Assembly: GCA_902793285.1 (NCBI GenBank)
Contig: CADBCV010000008.1
Span: 1 to 47,402 of the forward strand
DNA: 47,402 bases
Reading direction: 5' to 3'
DNA from: Oscillospiraceae bacterium
Lineage (GTDB): Bacteria; Bacillota; Clostridia; Oscillospirales; Oscillospiraceae
Part shown: positions 24,649-32,636 of the stretch, piece after piece
How positions within the stretch are numbered: the stretch's first letter is position 1
How the letters are laid out: every line of letters begins with the position of its first letter
Position numbers and translations under genes: made by a program
The notes under the pieces: generated by a model
The model's database searches: none
The model's input: only the letters and a program-made list of their open reading frames with translations
Told to the model about the DNA's origin: nothing

Positions 24649-24677
24649 GACCGGCGGCCCACCCCGCCGGTCTTTTG
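24649..24677 (+). terminator. Intrinsic terminator after the SPFH gene
   Basis: GACCGGCGG pairs perfectly with CCGCCGGTC and is followed by TTTTG. It ends about 20 bases before the next start, so the kinase gene may depend on read-through. Confidence 0.7.
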
Positions 24678-24694
24678 ACGGAAGGAAAAAAGCT

Positions 24695-25969
24695 ATGACA
24701 GTGAACGAATCAGCCCGCGCGTTTTTGGAAAAGCACGGCATGGCGCCCGAGAGCGTCGATCCCGATGTGTGCATCTACCGGATGCTGGCCGAGATGCGCA
24801 GCGGCCTTCAGGGGGGCGCCTGCTCCATGGACATGATCCCCACCTATCTCTCCAATGACGGGGAACTCCACCCCGGCGTCAGCGCCGCCGTGATCGACGC
24901 GGGCGGCACCAATTTCCGCAGCGCCCTTGTGCGCTTCGAGCCCACCGGCTGCACGGTCTCCGACATGATCAAGCGCAAGATGCCCGGCACCGAGGCCCCC
25001 TGCACCTGGGAGGAGTTCATCCGCTTCACGGCGGATGCCATCGAGCCGCTCATGGACCGGGCGGACGCGATCGGCTTCTGCTTCTCCTACGCCGCAGCCA
25101 TCACCCCGGAGATGGACGGGCGCGTCATCACCATCGACAAGGAGGTCGTCGTCACCGGCTGCGAGGGGCAGCTCATCGGCGCGTCCCTCCTCGCGGAGCT
25201 TGCGCGCCGCGGCATTGAAGGCAAGCGCATCGTCATCCTCAACGACACCGTGGCGGTGCTGCTCGGCATGGCGGCGGGGCTTGACAAAAGTAAATACGGC
25301 GGCTTCATCGGCCAGGTCAGCGGTACGGGCACCAACACCTGCGTGTCGCTCCCGGTCTCGGCCATCGGCAAGCTCGGCCTTGAGGGCGAGCGCGGCATGA
25401 TCATCAACCTCGAATCCGGCAAGTACGACGGCATCAAGGGCGGCGATTTTGACCGCCTGCTCGACGAGCGGAGCCACAACCCCGGCCAGAAGCACTTTGA
25501 GAAGCTGACCGCCGGCGTATACCTCGGCGAGATTTGCCACCTGATGCTGAACGCCGCCGCCGAGGAGGGACTTTTGAGCGCGGAGTGCGCCGCAAAGGTG
25601 CGGGAGCTGCCGGTCTTCGACTCCGCCGTGATTGACGCCTGGGCCTGCGGCGAGGGCTTCGACATCCTCGGCGGGAACGAGGAGGACCACAGCTTTGCCC
25701 AGACCCTGAGCCTTGCGCTCTTCCACCGCTCGGCCCGGTGCATGTGCGTGAACCTTCTGGCGCTTGCGGAGCTCATCGGCGGGCGCGAAAAGCCCATCTG
25801 TATGCTGGCGGAGGGCTCCCTTGTGCAGAAGGGGCGCTGCTACCGCCCGGAGCTCGAGCGGCTTTTGCAGCTCTACGGCACGGAAAAGCGCGGCATCGCC
25901 TTTGAGCTGCATGTGGGGCAGGAGACGACGCTGCCCGGCTCCGCCGCCGCGGCGCTCTTAAACACATAA
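24695..25969 (+). CDS. Hexokinase-family sugar kinase
   Basis: The 424-residue protein resembles the eukaryote-type hexokinase family rather than bacterial ROK glucokinases. Phosphate loop 1 is IDAGGTNFRSALV (about 66-78), the LNDTVAVLLGMAAG segment carries the catalytic Asp, and GTGTNTC plus ESGKYDGIKGGDFDR follow. It would phosphorylate a hexose with ATP in the cytoplasm. Which sugar is not clear. The ATG follows GGAAGGAAAAAAGCT. Confidence 0.82.
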   Translation: MTVNESARAFLEKHGMAPESVDPDVCIYRMLAEMRSGLQGGACSMDMIPTYLSNDGELHPGVSAAVIDAGGTNFRSALVRFEPTGCTVSDMIKRKMPGTEAPCTWEEFIRFTADAIEPLMDRADAIGFCFSYAAAITPEMDGRVITIDKEVVVTGCEGQLIGASLLAELARRGIEGKRIVILNDTVAVLLGMAAGLDKSKYGGFIGQVSGTGTNTCVSLPVSAIGKLGLEGERGMIINLESGKYDGIKGGDFDRLLDERSHNPGQKHFEKLTAGVYLGEICHLMLNAAAEEGLLSAECAAKVRELPVFDSAVIDAWACGEGFDILGGNEEDHSFAQTLSLALFHRSARCMCVNLLALAELIGGREKPICMLAEGSLVQKGRCYRPELERLLQLYGTEKRGIAFELHVGQETTLPGSAAAALLNT

Positions 25970-25981
25970 TGATTAAATAAC

Positions 25982-26010
25982 TTGTGTTTGTATAAAATAC
26001 ATGCTATAAT
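25982..26010 (+). promoter_or_regulatory. Promoter of the small exporter gene
   Basis: TTGTGT is followed after 17 bases by TATAAT, with an extended TG at 26002-26003. The start codon is 38 bases downstream. Confidence 0.75.
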
Positions 26011-26048
26011 GCCCCAGGTTTGACCAAATACGTAACGGAGTTGTCCCT

Positions 26049-26531
26049 ATGATCGACTGGCTGACCGGCACCGACGCCGGCAAGATATGCGCGACCTTCT
26101 TTCTCTCCATGCTCCCGGTGGGCGAGCTGCGCATCGGGCTTCCCTATGGGATCGCGCTGGGGCTGGAATATCCGCTGGCACTGATGGCGGCGCTGCTCGG
26201 CAACATGGTCCCGGTGCCCTTCATCATCGTGTACATCAAGCGCATTTTCGAATGGATGCGCCGGCATCTGCCGCGGCTCGACGCGCTGGTCACAAAGCTC
26301 GAGGACCGCGCAAACTTCAAGGGCGAAACCGTGCAGAAGTACGGCCCCTGGGGGCTTCTGCTCTTCGTGGCGATCCCGCTCCCGGGCACCGGCGCCTGGA
26401 CGGGGGCGCTCATTGCGGCGCTGCTGGATCTGCGCACCTCCAAAGCCGTGCCGGTCATCATGCTGGGCGTGTGCATCGCGGCGGCGATCATGACCCTTGT
26501 CACCTACGGCGTGATCCATATTGTGCTGTGA
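26049..26531 (+). CDS. Small multidrug export family (COG2426) membrane protein
   Basis: The 160-residue protein belongs to the Sm_multidrug_ex family, with four to five hydrophobic segments and the characteristic ELRIGLPYGIALGL and AIPLPGTGAWTGALIAALL blocks. The family name is historical and the transported substrate is not established. It has its own promoter and a strong hairpin follows. Confidence 0.85.
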   Translation: MIDWLTGTDAGKICATFFLSMLPVGELRIGLPYGIALGLEYPLALMAALLGNMVPVPFIIVYIKRIFEWMRRHLPRLDALVTKLEDRANFKGETVQKYGPWGLLLFVAIPLPGTGAWTGALIAALLDLRTSKAVPVIMLGVCIAAAIMTLVTYGVIHIVL

Positions 26532-26561
26532 TCGAAAAATGGGGCCGTGAAAAAAGACTCA

Positions 26562-26620
26562 GCCTTCGGCGAATTCGTACATTGCTATGTACCTTTTCGC
26601 CGAAGGCGTTCTTATTATTT
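26562..26620. terminator. Strong hairpin at a convergent junction
   Basis: GCCTTCGGCGAA (26562-26573) pairs perfectly with TTCGCCGAAGGC (26596-26607); GTACAT/ATGTAC forms an inner stem. A T-rich tail follows on the plus strand. A half copy of the CGTAGGGG repeat (GCGGGGCGTCC..CCCCCTACG) follows at 26634-26661 before recG. Confidence 0.8.
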
Positions 26621-26695
26621 CAGGCTATACCGCGCGGGGCGTCCGGGAGGCCGCCCCCTACGATGTCCATTGACTTTCTTCAAAGCCATTTTTAT

Positions 26696-28747
26696 TTAAT
26701 TGAAGCTGTCGGCGTTCATCTTCAGCATCCGCTCCACACTCTCGCGCAGGGGCGCGTGCTCAGGGGCCTTGAGCTCCGGGTCCGCGGCGAGAAGAAGCGC
26801 CGCCTCCTGCTGGGCGCGCTGCATCACGTTCACATCCGCGCCGAGGTCCGCCACGTGCATCTCCGGCAGGCCGTGCTGGCGGGAGCCGAAGAAATCGCCG
26901 GGGCCGCGCAGGCGCAGGTCCTCCTCGGAGATCTTGAAGCCGTCGTTGGTCTTGGTCATGATACTGAGGCGCGCGCGGTTTTCCTCCCCGTCGTTGTCAG
27001 AGACGAGGATGCACCAGCTCTTGTGCCTGCCCCGCCCCACGCGGCCGCGGAGCTGGTGGAGCTGGCTGAGGCCGAAGCGCTCGGCATTCTCCACGACGAT
27101 GAGGGCCGCGTTCGGCACATCGACGCCCACCTCAATGACCGTCGTGGCGACGAGGATATCCGTCTCCCCCGCGACCATGGAGGCCATGACCGCCTCCTTG
27201 TCCCTGGCCTTCATCTTCCCGTGGACGCACGCGACACGCAGATCCGGGAACTCCCGGCGCAGCTCCTCCGCGTGCTCCTCGGCACTCTTGAGCTTTTGGG
27301 GCAGCTCGTCGTTTTCCTCCACCATGGGGCAGACCACGAAGACCTGCCGCCCCTCCCCCACGAGCTTTCGGATGAAGCCGTTGAGCCGGGCGCGGTAGCT
27401 CTCATCCACGGCGAAGGTGTCCACCTTCCGGCGGCCGGGCGGCAGCTCGTCGATGACGGAGACGTCGAGATCGCCGTAGATGATGAGGGCGAGGGTGCGC
27501 GGGATGGGTGTCGCCGACATGACGAGCACGTGGGGCTTCTGCCCTTTGCCGATCAGAGCGGAGCGCTGCCCCACGCCGAAGCGGTGCTGCTCATCCGTGA
27601 CCACAAGGCCGAGTCTATCATATTCCACATCCTGGCTGAAGAGGGCGTGGGTGCCGATGACGAGGTCGAGCCCCCCCGTTTTGAGCTGCTCCTTCACAAG
27701 GCGTTTCTCTTTGGCCGTCATGGAGCCGGTGAGCTTCCCGATACGCAAACCGAAGGGGCCGAGAAGCTCCGTCAGCGTGTGAAGGTGCTGTTCCGCCAGG
27801 ATCTCCGTCGGCGCCATGAAAGCCGAGAGACAGCCGTTTTGCGCCGCGTACCAGATGAGGGCCGCCGCGACCAGGGTCTTGCCGCTGCCCACGTCGCCCT
27901 GTACAAGGCGGTTCATGACCGCGCCGGAGCGCATGTCCCTGAGCCCGTCCTCCACCGCGCGGCGCTGGGCCCCGGTGGGTTCAAAGGGCATGGCCGCCCA
28001 GAATTCTGCAAGGTCGCCCCGGGACATGAGAAGCCCGCTCTCTCTCGCGCGCTCCCCGCGTATCCGGCCGAGGGCGCAGGCAAGGATGAAAAGCTCCTCA
28101 AAAATAAGCCTGCGGCGCGCAAGCTCCAGCGCCTCAAAGTCCGCCGGGAAGTGGATGTTTTCAAAGGCGTAGCCCGTCTGGGCGAGGCCGCAGCGCTCCC
28201 GCACCGCATGGGGCAGGACGTCCGGCAGCTCGTCGAGACAGGCGTCGAGCCCCTGGCGCACCGCCTGCAGCATGGTCCGCTGGTTGAGACCATTTGCGAC
28301 GCGGTAAACCGGGATGATGCGCCCGGTGACCCGCCGCTCTCCCCCGGCCTTCTCATAGACCGGGTTTACCATGCTGCGCCGCGCGCCGTTAGCCTCGATC
28401 CGGCCAAAGAAGACATAGCTCTCCCCGCGCTCAAGGTTGTCCTTGGCGTAGGGCTGGTTAAAGAAGGTGATGTCCAGCACGGCGCTCTCGTCCACGGCGC
28501 GCAGCTTCACAAGGTCGAGCCCCCGGCGCACCCGGGTAAGGCGCGGCGTATCCGCGACCATGGCCTCCACGCAGACGGTCTCCCCCTCCGCGGTGAGGGC
28601 GATGGGCTTTGTCTCGCTGCGATCCTCGTATTTTCTGGGAAAAAAAGAAACAAGGTCGCGCAGAGAAAAGACGCCGAGCTTATGGAGCGCCTGCGCCTTT
28701 TTCTCTCCGATCCCCTTGATGTATCGAACGTCGGTATTCAGATCCAT
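26696..28747 (-). CDS. recG: ATP-dependent DNA helicase RecG
   Basis: The 683-residue enzyme reverses stalled replication forks and branch-migrates Holliday junctions. It has the N-terminal wedge domain with helix-hairpin start YIKGIGEKKAQALHKLG, Walker A GDVGSGKT, a DEQHRFGV box in the DEAH position, and the late helicase motifs including QLRGRVGRGRHKSWC. A GTG six bases upstream is in frame, but the ATG at 28747 has GGAG at proper distance. It lies two bases after the apbE stop, so it is coupled to that gene. Confidence 0.96.
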   Translation of the reverse strand: MDLNTDVRYIKGIGEKKAQALHKLGVFSLRDLVSFFPRKYEDRSETKPIALTAEGETVCVEAMVADTPRLTRVRRGLDLVKLRAVDESAVLDITFFNQPYAKDNLERGESYVFFGRIEANGARRSMVNPVYEKAGGERRVTGRIIPVYRVANGLNQRTMLQAVRQGLDACLDELPDVLPHAVRERCGLAQTGYAFENIHFPADFEALELARRRLIFEELFILACALGRIRGERARESGLLMSRGDLAEFWAAMPFEPTGAQRRAVEDGLRDMRSGAVMNRLVQGDVGSGKTLVAAALIWYAAQNGCLSAFMAPTEILAEQHLHTLTELLGPFGLRIGKLTGSMTAKEKRLVKEQLKTGGLDLVIGTHALFSQDVEYDRLGLVVTDEQHRFGVGQRSALIGKGQKPHVLVMSATPIPRTLALIIYGDLDVSVIDELPPGRRKVDTFAVDESYRARLNGFIRKLVGEGRQVFVVCPMVEENDELPQKLKSAEEHAEELRREFPDLRVACVHGKMKARDKEAVMASMVAGETDILVATTVIEVGVDVPNAALIVVENAERFGLSQLHQLRGRVGRGRHKSWCILVSDNDGEENRARLSIMTKTNDGFKISEEDLRLRGPGDFFGSRQHGLPEMHVADLGADVNVMQRAQQEAALLLAADPELKAPEHAPLRESVERMLKMNADSFN

Positions 28748-28749
28748 AC

Positions 28750-29808
28750 TCACTCCACGTAGCGAAGCGTATAGTTATTGTTCGTGAGGGTGAACTTTTC
28801 AATGAGGCCCTTGGTGCAGATGATCTCATTTTCGTTGTTGATGAGGACCATGTCGAAGGGGGTATCCTTCGTGCCGTACTGCCGCCAGTAGTTGAGGGCC
28901 TTGCTCTGCCCGAGGACGAACATGGCGGTGGAGAGGCAGTCGGAGAGGGTGCCGTCGGCACAGACGATGGTGACGGATTTGAGGGTGTTGTTGATGGGCC
29001 TGCCGTTTTCGGGGTTAATGAGGTGGTGGTAGGTCTTGCCGTTCTGGATGAAAAAGCGCTGATAGGTGCCGGAGGTGACCACCGCGGTCTCCCCCACGGA
29101 GAGGACGCCCACATAGCTTGCGGTGTTGTTCGGGTCCTGCACGGCGACATTCCAGAAGGACCCGTCCGGCTTGAGTCCGAGTGTCTGGACATTGCCGCCG
29201 AGGGAGACGATCCCGCTCGTCACGCCGACGTTGCGCATGGCCTGGATCGCGTTCTCGGCCGCGCAGCCCTTGGCCACCGCGCCGAAGCTGAGCGCGGTCC
29301 CCTCCGGGAAGGAAACGGCGTAGGAGCCGGAGCTCGGAAAGCTCGTGAGGGTCATCTTGTCGAAGGACTTGCGCGCGAGATCCTCCCACAGCTCCTCATC
29401 CGTCGGGACATAATAGCGCCCGCTGTCAAAGCCCCAGCGCTGGATCACGGGATAGATCGTGAGATCAAGAGCGCCGCCGCTCTGCTTATACACCGTCTGG
29501 GCGGTAGAGAGCATGGTCGCCACCTGGCCGGAGACGGAGACGTTTGCGCCGTTTGCGTGGTTGATGGCGTAGGTGGTGCTGGTCTCGATGTCGGGGTCGA
29601 GCATGTCGTTCATGGACTGGATCACACTCTGCGCCGCGGTGAGGCCGCGCTCGGCATTCTTGCCGTAGGCCGTGAGCGTCATGACGGTGTCCATGGCGAA
29701 GACCTGCCGCTGGCTCATCTTCGTCTCCCCGCAGCCGGCGAGGGGCAGCACCATTGCAAGGCACAGGCAGGCGATCAGGATTCTATGGGTCAAAGTGAGC
29801 TTTTTCAT
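28750..29808 (-). CDS. apbE: FAD:protein FMN transferase lipoprotein
   Basis: The 352-residue protein attaches FMN covalently to threonines of target flavoproteins such as RnfG and RnfD or extracellular reductases. It begins with a lipoprotein signal ending LAGC, followed by FAMDTVMTLTAYG. Later family blocks include GGALDLTIYPVIQRWGF, FGAVAKGCAA, SLGGNVQTLG and TYHHLINPENGRPI. The chosen start has GAGAGGG upstream; the longer frame runs through the divergent tRNA-Arg. No Rnf operon or obvious target is in the window. Confidence 0.93.
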   Translation of the reverse strand: MKKLTLTHRILIACLCLAMVLPLAGCGETKMSQRQVFAMDTVMTLTAYGKNAERGLTAAQSVIQSMNDMLDPDIETSTTYAINHANGANVSVSGQVATMLSTAQTVYKQSGGALDLTIYPVIQRWGFDSGRYYVPTDEELWEDLARKSFDKMTLTSFPSSGSYAVSFPEGTALSFGAVAKGCAAENAIQAMRNVGVTSGIVSLGGNVQTLGLKPDGSFWNVAVQDPNNTASYVGVLSVGETAVVTSGTYQRFFIQNGKTYHHLINPENGRPINNTLKSVTIVCADGTLSDCLSTAMFVLGQSKALNYWRQYGTKDTPFDMVLINNENEIICTKGLIEKFTLTNNNYTLRYVE

Positions 29809-29862
29809 CGTTGCAACCCTCTCGGTGTCGAAAGATTTCTCGGGCAAAGTGCAAATCAGCTC

Positions 29863-29891
29863 TTGCCATTGCCCGGAAAGTTTGCTATAAT
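29863..29891 (+). promoter_or_regulatory. tRNA-Arg promoter
   Basis: TTGCCA and TATAAT are separated by 17 bases, with an extended TG before the -10 box. The tRNA starts 86 bases downstream. It faces away from apbE. Confidence 0.7.
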
Positions 29892-29976
29892 ACCCTTTGC
29901 CCCAAGGCAGAGCCGGGGATTTTCGGGTATCTGGATTATACCAGAAATCGCGGCTCTTGTAAATACGGGCGCATAC

Positions 29977-30053
29977 GCGGCTGTAGCTCAGCTGGATAGA
30001 GTGCCAGACTCCGACTCTGGAGGTCGTGGGTTCGAATCCCGTCAGCCGTACCA
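29977..30053 (+). tRNA. tRNA-Arg(CCG)
   Basis: The sequence folds as a cloverleaf: acceptor GCGGCTG with CAGCCGT (first pair G-U), D-arm AGCTCAGCTGGATAGAG, anticodon CCG in CCAGACTCCGACTCTGG, T-arm GTGGGTTCGAATCCC and an encoded CCA. Confidence 0.95.
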
Positions 30054-30139
30054 ACGTCAGAAGAAGCCTGCTGCATTCCGCTTCCCCGGTTTCCGTAAGA
30101 GCCGGGAAAGCTCCATATCCGCAGTCTCCTTCTTCCTTT

Positions 30140-30179
30140 CCGAAACGGAGATCTCACGGGGGATCTCCGTTTCGGTTTT
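30140..30179 (+). terminator. tRNA-Arg terminator, copy 1
   Basis: CCGAAACGGAGATC (30140-30153) pairs perfectly with GATCTCCGTTTCGG (30162-30175), then TTTT. Confidence 0.85.
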
Positions 30180-30298
30180 ACGGGGGTTGCGTCCGTTATG
30201 AACACTCGGACCATGTCAGAAGAAGCCTGCTGCATTCCGTTTCCCCGGTTTGCGTAAGTGCCGGGAAAGCTCCACATCCACAGTCTCCTTCTTCCTTT

Positions 30299-30339
30299 CC
30301 AAAACGGAGGACTCACGGGGGTCCTCCGTTTTGGTTTTA
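30299..30339 (+). terminator. tRNA-Arg terminator, copy 2
   Basis: CCAAAACGGAGGAC (30299-30312) pairs perfectly with GTCCTCCGTTTTGG (30321-30334), then TTTTAC. Differences from copy 1 are matched on both arms, so pairing is preserved. Confidence 0.85.
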
Positions 30340-30401
30340 CGGGGGCGGACTGGGTATAGAAAGAGCTGTCTCGTTTTGAGGCAGCCCCTTTTGTTATCTT
30401 G

Positions 30402-31511
30402 TTATACGGTTTTTGCGTTCAGGAGCGCCTCGACCTGGGCGCGCTTTTCGTAGAGGACACAGCCGCCCTCGTGGTCGTCGAGGAGGATATCGCCGCTGCG
30501 AAGCGCGGTGAAGAGCGGCGAGTGCATCGCCTCCCGCAGGGAGGTATTTTTGATGTTCACGTCCGAATAGGGCGAGAAGGGGCAGGGCTCCGCCCCGCCG
30601 TGGGAGTTGATGTGGAAGAAGCCGCGCCCGGCCGCGACGCAGCCGCCCGAGCTCTTCTCATCGCCGGGGAAGGATATGTACACCATCTCGGGATGCTCGG
30701 CCCGGAGCCTTGCGATCTCGCGGCGCAAGTATTCGCGATCTTCATCCCCGGGGGCGAGCTCCCGGCTCTCCGCCGTGACGGGCACAAACTCCACAAAGAT
30801 CACGGCCTTGCAGCCCCGGTCCGAGAGCTTCTTCAAAAAGGCGTCGGAGCTGACCTCTTTCAAATTCTGCGTCGTCACCGTGACGGAGGCTCCGAAGATG
30901 AGGCCGCGGCGGTCAAACTCATCCATATTGCGGATGAGGCTTTCATACACGCCCTTGCCGCGCCGCGCGTCGGTGATCTCCTTCTCCCCCTCGATGCTCA
31001 TGATGGGGACGAGGTTGCGGCAGCGGTCGAAGAGCTCAAAATAGCGCCTGTCGATGAAGGTGCCGTTTGTGAAGATGGGGAAGAGGATGTTCGGCTTTTT
31101 GCCGGCGGCCTCGATGATGTCCCGGCGGAGCATCGGCTCGCCGCCCGCGAGGAGGATGAAGCTGATGCCGAGCTCGTCCGCCTCGTCAAAAATACGGAGC
31201 CACTCGGCGTCCGTGAGCTGCTCGACCGGGGCGGCGTCCACGGTGGCGTTGTTGCAGCGGGAATAGCAGCCGGCGCAGTGGAGGTTGCACTGGCTCGTGA
31301 TGCTCGCGATGAGGAAGGGCGGGATATGCTCGCCGCTCTCCTCGGCCTCACGGCGCTTTCTGGAGGCCGCTTTGCTCGCCGCGGCGAATTTCAGCATGAA
31401 GGCCGTCTCACGCGGGTCCTTGAAGGTCGCCCTCAGCGCGTCGGTCACGACGTTCTCCACGCCCTTTGTCACATAGGCCTGCAGGTCAAAGTTTTCATCG
31501 ATCCGGCTCAT
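30402..31511 (-). CDS. Radical SAM protein
   Basis: The 369-residue enzyme binds a 4Fe-4S cluster through CNLHCAGC (about 75-82) and SAM through the GGEP motif (ILLAGGEPMLRRDI). The tail contains further cysteines: GGCVAAGRG, GAEPCPFSPY and GGCVLYEKR, in a SPASM-like arrangement that could hold another cluster. The start follows AGGAGG at good spacing. A gene for a 55-residue cysteine-containing peptide lies 37 bases upstream, so they share a promoter. Enzymes of this type modify peptides or mature other enzymes; the substrate here is unknown. Confidence 0.85.
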   Translation of the reverse strand: MSRIDENFDLQAYVTKGVENVVTDALRATFKDPRETAFMLKFAAASKAASRKRREAEESGEHIPPFLIASITSQCNLHCAGCYSRCNNATVDAAPVEQLTDAEWLRIFDEADELGISFILLAGGEPMLRRDIIEAAGKKPNILFPIFTNGTFIDRRYFELFDRCRNLVPIMSIEGEKEITDARRGKGVYESLIRNMDEFDRRGLIFGASVTVTTQNLKEVSSDAFLKKLSDRGCKAVIFVEFVPVTAESRELAPGDEDREYLRREIARLRAEHPEMVYISFPGDEKSSGGCVAAGRGFFHINSHGGAEPCPFSPYSDVNIKNTSLREAMHSPLFTALRSGDILLDDHEGGCVLYEKRAQVEALLNAKTV

Positions 31512-31548
31512 GTCACGATCCTCCTGTTATAGAGATGAACACGCCCGG

Positions 31549-31716
31549 TCAGCGGGATTTGCAGCCGAAGCACTTCTTGTGCCATTCCGGGGCCTCGGGC
31601 ATGTCGATCCCGGTGAGGGCGGCGGCGAGCACACGGCGGTGGATGATGAGAAACACGCCGCAGCAGACGGCGAGACAGCGGATGCAGGTGTTGACGGCTT
31701 TCTTGATTTTATACAT
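31549..31716 (-). CDS. 55-residue cysteine-containing small protein
   Basis: The small gene starts with ATG behind AAGGAGAG and ends in TGA. Its product begins MYKIKKAVNTCIRC, has a hydrophobic stretch CLAVCCGVFLII (residues 14-25), then a basic HRR and a tail WHKKCFGCKSR. Six cysteines form CxxC (11, 14), CC (18, 19) and CxxC (49, 52). It has its own good promoter (31800-31828) and is followed at 37 bases by the radical SAM gene. It could be a small membrane protein, or a substrate or partner of the radical SAM enzyme. I do not recognise a family. Confidence 0.75.
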   Translation of the reverse strand: MYKIKKAVNTCIRCLAVCCGVFLIIHRRVLAAALTGIDMPEAPEWHKKCFGCKSR

Positions 31717-31799
31717 GATATGCGACTCTCCTTCCAGAATACGCCTCCCCCGGGAGGCGGGCGGCGTCCTTCCGCCGCGAATTATATTTTACGCAATAT

Positions 31800-31828
31800 A
31801 ATTTAACTCAATATATCTGAGATGTCAA
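31800..31828 (-). promoter_or_regulatory. Promoter of the small protein / radical SAM operon
   Basis: On the minus strand, consensus TTGACA is followed after exactly 17 bases by TAAATT. The leader of about 75 bases contains a CGCCTCCC/GGGAGGCG hairpin near 31742-31759. Confidence 0.75.
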
Positions 31829-31903
31829 GAGAAAATTTTTTCTGGCATTTTGACGCTCTTCGCGGTATGATCGGATCAGACTTGATTGCGGGAGGGTTTC
31901 GCT

Positions 31904-32380
31904 ATGTTTCGTCCCATGCTGCGAAGCAGACAGCAGATTTCTGAGCAGGAGTGCATCGACATTCTGAAAAACGAGCCGCGGGGCGTCCTGTCCGTCCTGG
32001 GAGATGAGGGCTACCCCTACGGCGTGCCCATCAACCAGTATTACTGCGAGGCGGACGGGAAGCTCTACTTCCACGGCGGGAAGCGGGGCCACCGGATCGA
32101 CGCGGTAAAACGCTGCGACAAGGCCAGCTTCTGCGTATATGACCGGGGCTTCCGTCGGGAGGGCGAGTGGGCCCTGAACATCCGCAGCGTGATCGTGTTC
32201 GGGCGCATCGAGATCATTGAGGACCCCGCGAAGATCGAAGAGATCTGCCGCCTTTTGAGCTATAAGTTCACAAATGACGAGGCGTACATCGCCCACGAGA
32301 TCCGGAAGTCCGGGCCGGGGACGCTCCTGCTTGCCCTGACGCCGGAGCACATGACGGGAAGGCTCGTAAACGAGGCGTGA
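31904..32380 (+). CDS. Pyridoxamine 5'-phosphate oxidase-like flavin-binding protein
   Basis: The 158-residue protein belongs to the PNPOx-like split-barrel family (COG3467, related to NimA). It shows ECIDILKNEPRGVLSVLGDEGYPYGVPINQYY at the start, the KLYFHGGKRGHRIDAVKRCDKASFCVYD region that binds FMN phosphate, and a normal length for this group. It probably uses FMN or F420-like cofactor to reduce small substrates; the real substrate is unknown. The ATG at 31904 is chosen because GGGAGGG lies before it. It stands alone, divergent from the radical SAM operon. Confidence 0.85.
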   Translation: MFRPMLRSRQQISEQECIDILKNEPRGVLSVLGDEGYPYGVPINQYYCEADGKLYFHGGKRGHRIDAVKRCDKASFCVYDRGFRREGEWALNIRSVIVFGRIEIIEDPAKIEEICRLLSYKFTNDEAYIAHEIRKSGPGTLLLALTPEHMTGRLVNEA

Positions 32381-32432
32381 ACGAGAGACAAAAGGGCGCG
32401 CTGCACAATGGGTAAGCGTAATGCTTTTTGAT

Positions 32433-32580
32433 CGTAGGGGAGGGGCTTGCCCCTCCCGCGCGCGGAAATGCTGCAAATCGCAGAAATGTGCGGCGATCTC
32501 GTAAATCGTTCCGATTTCGCCGTACGTTGCTTTTTCATGGTTATCTTGTACCGCCGGGAGGGGCAAGCCCCTCCCCTACG
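32433..32580. repeat. Composite repeat with CGTAGGGG ends and inner 44-bp hairpin
   Basis: CGTAGGGGAGGGGCTTGCCC is mirrored by GGGGCAAGCCCCTCCCCTACG. The inner hairpin occupies 32485-32528. Its structure matches 9751-9900, and like that one it separates two convergent genes (PNPOx-like and hydroxyacid dehydrogenase). Confidence 0.7.
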
Positions 32581-32636
32581 CCGTTTATGGCCGGATTTTA
32601 CAAGAAGCGAGTTTTGCAGCGGCCCCTTTTACCGTT

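Larger units (their letters stand above)
30056..30345 (+). repeat. Tandem duplication of a terminator-containing unit after tRNA-Arg
   Basis: Two copies of a unit of about 131 bases (30056-30186 and 30215-30345) start with GTCAGAAGAAGCCTGCTGCA and are 159 bases apart. Each ends in a perfect 14-bp hairpin followed by TTTTAC. The 28-base spacer ends in CGGACCA just before copy two, similar to the GTACCA before copy one, so it may hold a tRNA 3' remnant. No gene lies in 30054-30401. Confidence 0.85.

Noticed and set aside
26087-28762. An 891-codon open frame on the plus strand spanning the exporter gene and antisense to recG
   Set aside because: It crosses a perfect terminator and reads as Arg/Ala/His-rich shadow peptide; recG on the minus strand is unmistakable.
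30056-30345. Possible two-repeat CRISPR-like array
   Set aside because: The repeated unit is about 131 bases, contains a terminator, and has only one spacer; no cas genes are present.
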